Below the pieces are notes generated by a model. The model searched no databases and was not told the origin of the DNA. It saw only the letters and a list, made by a program, of their open reading frames with translations. From positions 1 to 64,000 of the forward strand of contig NZ_FOFV01000013.1 of the NCBI RefSeq assembly GCF_900111005.1: a stretch of 64,000 bases of DNA, given 5' to 3'. The translations under genes were made by a program, and so were the position numbers. This document shows, in pieces, positions 59,324 to 64,000 of the stretch. The DNA is from Lentzea albida. GTDB taxonomy: Bacteria > Actinomycetota > Actinomycetes > Mycobacteriales > Pseudonocardiaceae. Positions within the stretch are counted from its first letter, which is position 1. Each line of letters starts with the position of its first letter.

Positions 59324-59902
59324 GTGAAAGCTCAAGTGGTGTTGTTCGACGGCTTCGACCCGTTGGACGTGATCGGCCCGTACGAAACGCTGACCGCAGG
59401 CGGCATCCCGACCGAACTGGTGACCGTCGAGGGAGACCGCGAGGTACCCGCCGGTCTGGACCTGCTGTCCCTGAAGGCGACCGCCCGGCTCGACCCGGCC
59501 GTCGGCCTCGTGGTCGTGCCCGGCGCGGCGGCCCACGCGGAGGACGAGATCTTCGCCCTGCTCAGCGCGGGTGCCGCCACGGTCGGTCCGGCGCTGAAGG
59601 ACACGAGCGGGATCATCGCGACCGTATGCGGTGGCTCGCTGCTGCTGGCCATCGCCGGGCTCATCAAGGGCCGCAACGCCACCACCAACCACCTCGGCCT
59701 GCACGCCCTGGAAGCCATGGGCGTCAACGCCGTCCGCGCCCGCGTGGTCGACGACGGCGACCTCGTCACCGCCGCCGGCGTCACCTCCGGCGTCGACCTC
59801 GGCCTGCACCTGCTCGAACGCCTGGCAGGCGCCCAGAAGGCCCTGGAGGTCGAGGAGATGTTCGCCCACGAGCGGCGCGGCACCGCGTGGAGGGCCGCGT
59901 GA
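59324..59902 (+). CDS. DJ-1/PfpI family protein
   Basis: A 192-residue protein. GTG at 59324 with GAGGAG eight bases upstream; GTG 59315 is an alternative. VVLFDGFDPLDVIGPYETL starts the fold and TVCGGSLLLAIAGLI holds the conserved Cys. It lacks any DNA-binding domain and resembles isonitrile-hydratase/transcription-partner type PfpI proteins. Its stop overlaps the next GTG, so it is coupled to the membrane protein gene. Confidence 0.85.
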   Translation: MKAQVVLFDGFDPLDVIGPYETLTAGGIPTELVTVEGDREVPAGLDLLSLKATARLDPAVGLVVVPGAAAHAEDEIFALLSAGAATVGPALKDTSGIIATVCGGSLLLAIAGLIKGRNATTNHLGLHALEAMGVNAVRARVVDDGDLVTAAGVTSGVDLGLHLLERLAGAQKALEVEEMFAHERRGTAWRAA

Positions 59903-60306
59903 GCAAGCTCTTCCTCTCGCTGCACGTCCTGGCGGCCATCATCGCCATCGGCCCGGTGACGGTGGCCGCCAGCATGTTCCCGAAGGCGGTGACCACGGCC
60001 GGCAACCCCGAGCTGTTGCACCGGATCTGCCGCGTCTACGCGCTCATCGGCATCTCGGTGCCGGTCTTCGGGTTCGCGACGGCCGGCGTGATGGGCGTGA
60101 CCGGCCACCCCTGGGTGGTCGTGTCGATCGCGCTCACCACCGCCGCCGCGTTCGTGCTCGCCCTCAAGATCCTGCCCGGCCAGGAGAAGGCGCTGAAGAC
60201 CAAGGACGTCAAGCACCTGGCGATGTACACGGGGATCTTCAACCTGCTGTGGGCCACCGTGACGGTGCTGATGATCCTCCGGCCGGGCTCGACGACGGGC
60301 GCCTAG
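59899..60306 (+). CDS. small integral membrane protein (DUF2269-like)
   Basis: A 135-residue protein with four membrane segments (LFLSLHVLAAIIAIGPVTVAA, YALIGISVPVFGFATAGVMGV, WVVVSIALTTAAAFVLAL, HLAMYTGIFNLLWATVTVLMI). The LHVLAAIIAIGP start is like DUF2269 proteins. It shares an operon with the DJ-1 gene (GTGA overlap). Function unknown. The stop shares CTAG with the convergent SDR gene. Confidence 0.75.
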   Translation: MSKLFLSLHVLAAIIAIGPVTVAASMFPKAVTTAGNPELLHRICRVYALIGISVPVFGFATAGVMGVTGHPWVVVSIALTTAAAFVLALKILPGQEKALKTKDVKHLAMYTGIFNLLWATVTVLMILRPGSTTGA

Positions 60307-61001
60307 CGCGTCGCCACCGGCCGCACCACGATCTCGTTGACGTCGACGGACTCCGGCTGCGAGATCGCGTACGCGATGGCGTCACCGATCGCCGACGCGG
60401 GCAGCGCGTTCTTGCGGTACTCGTCCATGAACGACGCCGCGTAGTCCTCGGTGATGGTGTCCGCCAGCTCGGACTCCGTGACACCGGGCGAGATCACGGT
60501 GACGCGCAGGTCGTCGCGCTCCTGGCGCAGCCCCTCGGACAGCGCCCACACCGCGTACTTGGTCGCGCAGTACACCGCGGCCGTCGGCGTGACCAGGTGC
60601 GCACCGATCGAGGCGACGTTCACGACGTGCCCGCCGCCGGTGAAGAGGGGCAGCACGGCGGCGAGGCCGTTCAGCACGCCCTTGATGTTCACGTCCACCA
60701 TGCGGTCCCACTCGTCGACCTTCAACGAGTCCATGAGGGACAACGGCATCACGCCCGCGTTGTTCACCAGCACGTCGACACGGCCGTGCTCGGCGAAGGC
60801 GGCATCCACAAAGGACTGGAAGGACTCGCGCGAGGTCACGTCCAGCGGCGCGTAGGAGGCACCGATCTCGGTCGCCAGCGCCTTCAACCGGTCCTCGCGC
60901 CGTGCACCGAGGAACACCTTGTGCCCCGCCGCGGCCAGAACGCGGGCCGTGGCCTCGCCGATACCGCTGGAAGCTCCACTGATCAGAACGACTTTGCTCA
61001 T
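60303..61001 (-). CDS. short-chain dehydrogenase/reductase
   Basis: A 232-residue classical SDR. The cofactor motif GASSGIGEA is at residues 9-17, NNAGVMP near 86 and the catalytic YCATK near 147 with Ser upstream (VASIGAHL). SPGVTESELADTI resembles the group of NADP-dependent oxidoreductases acting on small ketones (YdfG-like). ATG at 61001. It is divergent from the XRE regulator gene, which may repress it. Confidence 0.92.
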   Translation of the reverse strand: MSKVVLISGASSGIGEATARVLAAAGHKVFLGARREDRLKALATEIGASYAPLDVTSRESFQSFVDAAFAEHGRVDVLVNNAGVMPLSLMDSLKVDEWDRMVDVNIKGVLNGLAAVLPLFTGGGHVVNVASIGAHLVTPTAAVYCATKYAVWALSEGLRQERDDLRVTVISPGVTESELADTITEDYAASFMDEYRKNALPASAIGDAIAYAISQPESVDVNEIVVRPVATR

Positions 61002-61103
61002 GGCCACAACACTCGGCGCACAACCCAGGTCCGACCAGGACACCTTCTCCCTAGGAGTGGCACACCCAGGCAGGGAACGACCCCGGCGCCTAGGCTCGCA
61101 GGC

Positions 61104-61958
61104 ATGCTCGGCGAGTTCCTGAAAGCACACCGCGCCCGCGTCAACCCCCAGGACGCGGGCCTGCCGAGTCACACCCAGCGCAAGGTCAAAGGCCTGCGGC
61201 GCGAGGAGGTCGCGGTGCTCGCCGGGGTGAGCGCCGACTACTACGCCCGCCTCGAACAGGGCCGCGAGACCAACCCGTCGGCGCAGGTCCTCGACGCCCT
61301 CAGCCGCGCGCTGCAGCTCGACACCGACGCCCGCGCGCACCTGCACCGCCTCGCCGGCGTGGTGGCGGACGAGGGCCACACGACCGACAAGGTGAGCCCG
61401 GAACTGCGGCGGCTCATCAGCGGCATGCACGACATGCCGGCGTTCGTGATGAGCTCCTACCTCGACCTGCTGGCCACGAACGCGCTGGCCGACGCCCTGT
61501 ACGAACCGTTCGCGCCCGCCGACAACCTGGCCAGGATGGCGTTCCTCGACCCCGCCGCCACGAGCTTCTACCCGCGCTGGAACTGGGTCGCGCAGAGCAC
61601 GGTCGGCAACCTGCGGCTGACGGCCGACCCGAACTCGGCACGGCTCGGGCGGATGGTCGCGGAACTGCGCCGGAACCCGGTGTTCGAGGAGCTCTGGGAG
61701 AACCACGAGGTGCGCGGGAAGACCCAGGACGCCAAGGAGTTCGTGCACCCCGCGGTCGGTTCGATCAAGCTGAGGTACCACTCGTTCGACGTGCGCGAGG
61801 CACCCGGCCAGTTCCTCGTGATCTACCAGGCCGAGCCGGGCCCGAACGCAGACGCGCTGAAGCTCCTCGCGACTAGTCGGGCCACACGGGAGGGCGCTTC
61901 TCCAGGAACGACGCCCGTCCCTCTTTGGCTGACGGGGACTGGGAGGTCTCGGCCATGA
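61104..61958 (+). CDS. XRE family regulator with MmyB-like ligand domain
   Basis: A 284-residue regulator. The HTH lies at 5-70 (VKGLRREEVAVLAGVSADYY, ARLEQGRETNPSAQVLDAL). The second part (about 85-255) is the MmyB/PAS-like domain with VMSSYLDLLATNALADALY and FYPRWNWVAQSTVGNLR. Members commonly repress a divergent oxidoreductase, here the SDR gene. The last 29 codons (ATREGASPGTTPVPLWL region) run 86 bases into the convergent enoyl-CoA hydratase gene and lie beyond the usual end of the family. Confidence 0.9.
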   Translation: MLGEFLKAHRARVNPQDAGLPSHTQRKVKGLRREEVAVLAGVSADYYARLEQGRETNPSAQVLDALSRALQLDTDARAHLHRLAGVVADEGHTTDKVSPELRRLISGMHDMPAFVMSSYLDLLATNALADALYEPFAPADNLARMAFLDPAATSFYPRWNWVAQSTVGNLRLTADPNSARLGRMVAELRRNPVFEELWENHEVRGKTQDAKEFVHPAVGSIKLRYHSFDVREAPGQFLVIYQAEPGPNADALKLLATSRATREGASPGTTPVPLWLTGTGRSRP

Positions 61959-62631
61959 CGTTCAGCGCGACCTTGTAGGCGTCCGCCTCGGGCCGGTCGA
62001 GCTGCGCGTAGATCGTCCGCTTGCCGATGGCCTTCGAGGCCCGGCTCCCCCGCGTGGCCCTCGCCAGCAAATCGTCGACCTCGGCGTCCAGGGATTCGGC
62101 GGGCACCGCCCGGTTGATCAGACCCCACTCCACCGCCGTGGCCGCGTCGATCACGTCCCCGGTCAGCACGAGCTCCATCAACCGCTTGCGCCCGATCGAC
62201 CGCGCCACCGGCACCGCGGGCGTGTGGCAGAACCAGCCGGCCTTGCCACCGGGCAACGAGAACCCGGCCGTGTCCGCCGCCACCGCGAGATCGCACGACG
62301 CCACCAGCTGACACCCGGCCGCCGTCGCCAGCCCCTGCACGCGCGCGATCACCACCTGCGGCGCGGACTGGATGGTCTTCATCAGCACGGTGCACAGCTC
62401 CAGCAGCAGCCGAACACCCTCTTCGTCCCGTGCGTGCACGTCCGCGAAGTCGTGGCCGGCGGAGAACACAGGCCCCTCGGCGGCCAGCACGATCCCGGCC
62501 GCGTCGGACGCCCTGACCTCGCGGAACGCGTCCAGCAGCTCGGTGAGGTGCTCCGCGGACAGCGCGTTGCGCCTGGCCGCGCGGTTCATCGTGATCCGGA
62601 CGACCGACCCGTCCCGCGAAACGTCAACCAT
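61873..62631 (-). CDS. enoyl-CoA hydratase/isomerase family protein
   Basis: A 252-residue crotonase. The oxyanion-hole segments are FSAGHDFADVHARD (about 56-69) and VQGLATAAGCQLVASCDLAVA (about 98-118), followed by FSLPGGKAGWFCHTPAVPVAR. The position of the first catalytic Glu seems to be occupied by Ala (TAAGC) while other residues vary as in many paralogues, so the exact reaction is open. ATG at 62631. Standing 9 bases before the end of the next gene, it could be downstream of it in one unit. Confidence 0.88.
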   Translation of the reverse strand: MVDVSRDGSVVRITMNRAARRNALSAEHLTELLDAFREVRASDAAGIVLAAEGPVFSAGHDFADVHARDEEGVRLLLELCTVLMKTIQSAPQVVIARVQGLATAAGCQLVASCDLAVAADTAGFSLPGGKAGWFCHTPAVPVARSIGRKRLMELVLTGDVIDAATAVEWGLINRAVPAESLDAEVDDLLARATRGSRASKAIGKRTIYAQLDRPEADAYKVALNVMAETSQSPSAKEGRASFLEKRPPVWPD

Positions 62632-62640
62632 GCATCGACG

Positions 62641-64000
62641 CTAACCCAGAATCTCGTCCGCGAACCGCTGGAGCACCGGTAGGTCGACCTTTCCGAGCGC
62701 AATGAGCGCTCTCGACCAGTCCTTCGTGGCAAGCACGTCGGCCACGAACTTCCGGGATCCGGTCGTCTCCCTGCCGTCCGCCACGGCCCGCAACCGGATG
62801 TCCCGCAACGTCTCCTCCCGCACCGCCGGATCGTCGATGAGCTGCGCGATCCGCAACGCTTCCGCGTGTTCGCCGTCCTTGTCGCGCATCGCCGCGAAGT
62901 TGCGGTAGACCCCGTCGCGGAAGTACGGGCTGGGGATTGCAGCGGCTGAGGCCAAACACCGAACCGTCAGGTCATGACGCTGCCTGAGGTCGTCCGGGGC
63001 GACGTTCGGCACGGCACGCAGCGCAACCGACTTCCTCATCGACTCCGTGCTGCCGTCCACCAGGGACAACGCGAGGTCGTTCTCGCCTGCCGACACCAGG
63101 GCCTTGACCAAGTCCTCGATCCAGAGCTCCTGTCCGTTGACCAGAACCCCTCGTGCCAGTTGTGTCAGGACGGCTCGCGCGGTGTCACCCACGGGGCTGG
63201 CCGACGCCATCCGCGCGATGTCGGCCAGCGCGTAGAACTTGTCGGCATCGCCGCGAATCTCGTCCACGAGCGCGTATGCCTGCGCACTCCGACCCAGGGT
63301 GGCCAACGCCCTGGCCAGCACCGAACAGTAGCGTGGGCGGTCGAACTCGTCAGTGGTGGTACGCGTGAGTGCTTCAACCGCCGCGGCGAACTGTTCGACG
63401 GTCTCCCGAGCGCCCGTGCGTTGCAGGAACTCGATCGTTTGCTGAAGGTCCCACGTCTCGTCGCGACCACGGATCCTCGCCGCGTCCGCGGCGAGCGCTT
63501 GGGCGCGTGCGACGTCTCCGCGATCCAACGCGGCGAGGCTCATGCCGGACAACGCGAGAAACCGCAGGTTGCCGCTCTTGGGAATCAACGCGTGCCGATC
63601 GGCACGGCTCTCGTCCCCTGCGAGGTCGAGTGCTTTCACCAGAGCACCGTGCACCTGGTCCAGCAAGCCTCCGCCAACGTCGTCCCTCACGACTTCCTCG
63701 GCCTCGACGCACAACGCCCGAGCACGTTCGGAGTCACCCGACGCGGCGACAGCCGCGGCAAGCGCGGCCATCCCGGCCGAACGCTTGGACTTCATGGGCA
63801 CCGCGGCCAGGAACGTCCGCGCCCTGGCGAGTTCACCTCGGCGGCAAGCGGTCAGTGCGCATTCGGTCAGCAGGTCAGCAAGGCGGAGGTCATCGTCATG
63901 GGCACTCACGTAGTGAACAGCCCGGTCGTAGCACCCCTCGTCCACCAGTGAGGTGATGATCTCGCCGAGAACCTGATTCTGGTGGTACGCCGTTCCGATG
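62641..64000 (-). CDS. helical-repeat protein, 5' end outside the window
   Basis: The frame is open to the last base, so the start is beyond the window; the visible part is about 453 residues. It consists of successive pairs of alpha helices rich in Ala and Leu with repeated motifs (ALALDRGDVARAQALAADAA, VLARALATLGRSAQAYALVDEI, LVKALVSAGENDLALSLVDG), similar to TPR or HEAT-like repeats. Each repeat is about 33-36 residues. Proteins of this type are often the sensor part of NTPase-containing regulators, but no NTPase is visible here. Confidence 0.6.
   Translation of the reverse strand, partial: IGTAYHQNQVLGEIITSLVDEGCYDRAVHYVSAHDDDLRLADLLTECALTACRRGELARARTFLAAVPMKSKRSAGMAALAAAVAASGDSERARALCVEAEEVVRDDVGGGLLDQVHGALVKALDLAGDESRADRHALIPKSGNLRFLALSGMSLAALDRGDVARAQALAADAARIRGRDETWDLQQTIEFLQRTGARETVEQFAAAVEALTRTTTDEFDRPRYCSVLARALATLGRSAQAYALVDEIRGDADKFYALADIARMASASPVGDTARAVLTQLARGVLVNGQELWIEDLVKALVSAGENDLALSLVDGSTESMRKSVALRAVPNVAPDDLRQRHDLTVRCLASAAAIPSPYFRDGVYRNFAAMRDKDGEHAEALRIAQLIDDPAVREETLRDIRLRAVADGRETTGSRKFVADVLATKDWSRALIALGKVDLPVLQRFADEILG

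Noticed and set aside
1..64000. Integrated mobile element, tRNA or rRNA
   Set aside because: No integrase, transposase, direct att repeats next to a tRNA, or recognisable cloverleaf was seen.

Overview
The window is ordinary chromosome from a high-GC filamentous actinomycete, most like the Lentzea/Saccharothrix/Actinosynnema branch of the Pseudonocardiaceae. Grounds for this are strong G/C bias at third codon positions, many GTG starts, ATGA/GTGA stop-start overlaps, short intergenic gaps, and actinobacterial marker genes (NucS, maltokinase with TreS, crotonyl-CoA carboxylase/reductase, MeaB, DUF3558 lipoproteins, SPW-repeat and DUF6114/DUF6230 proteins). The placement below phylum level is inference. 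I see no rRNA, tRNA, CRISPR array, phage or transposase gene.

Layout. 1-4.0 kb: end of treS, maltokinase and glgB, the trehalose-to-glycogen arm of the GlgE pathway, closed by a strong terminator. 4.1-8.8 kb: two paralogous zinc-metallopeptidase-like lipoproteins flanking a divergent DUF6230/DUF6114/secreted-protein operon. 8.9-12.3 kb: an ArsR-ArsN1-type fusion, a nested inverted-repeat element, a thioredoxin/TPR protein, an SCO6745-like protein and a thiamine-binding protein. 12.3-15.2 kb: MarR regulator, tandem duplicated phosphotransferases, DUF3817 protein. 15.2-18.1 kb: ABC exporter and an unknown protein.

18.2-28.0 kb is a sugar region: a large LuxR-type regulator with an N-terminal zinc-knuckle-like motif and a GH92 alpha-mannosidase on the minus strand; divergently a LacI regulator, a class I mannose-6-phosphate isomerase and a complete ABC sugar importer (ATPase, permease, binding lipoprotein). 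The genes fit together as mannoside hydrolysis, mannose uptake and entry into glycolysis. A LacI-type palindrome lies on the lacI start codon and two near copies lie inside the operon. 28.1-32.7 kb: three tandem secreted tripeptidyl-aminopeptidase-like hydrolases. 32.7-34.9 kb: a DevS/DevR-like two-component pair.

35-41 kb holds acyl-CoA and ethylmalonyl-CoA pathway genes (meaB, thiolase, methylmalonyl-CoA epimerase, TetR regulator, crotonyl-CoA carboxylase/reductase), with a double-domain 3-hydroxyacyl-CoA dehydrogenase at 45.4-47.2 kb. Between them are a DivIVA-like coiled-coil protein and small housekeeping genes. 47.2-48.3 kb is a gene-poor, strongly G-rich repeat tract ending in an inverted pair of DnaA-box sequences. 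48.3-50.6 kb: the PTS-type dihydroxyacetone kinase operon dhaKLM. 50.8-64 kb: an iron-regulated siderophore-binding lipoprotein, aldehyde dehydrogenase, a DUF3558-type lipoprotein, a sodium:solute symporter with a small partner, nucS, Nudix, GlxA/DJ-1 genes, SDR, an XRE regulator, enoyl-CoA hydratase and a truncated helical-repeat protein at the edge.

I did not find a clear new defence or biosynthetic system. The least explained items are the nested inverted repeat at 9659-9909, the repeat tract with inverted DnaA boxes at 47.2-48.3 kb, the ArsR-ArsN1-type fusion, the tandem phosphotransferases, the three-site LacI operator pattern and a possible 30-residue gene at 54.5 kb.
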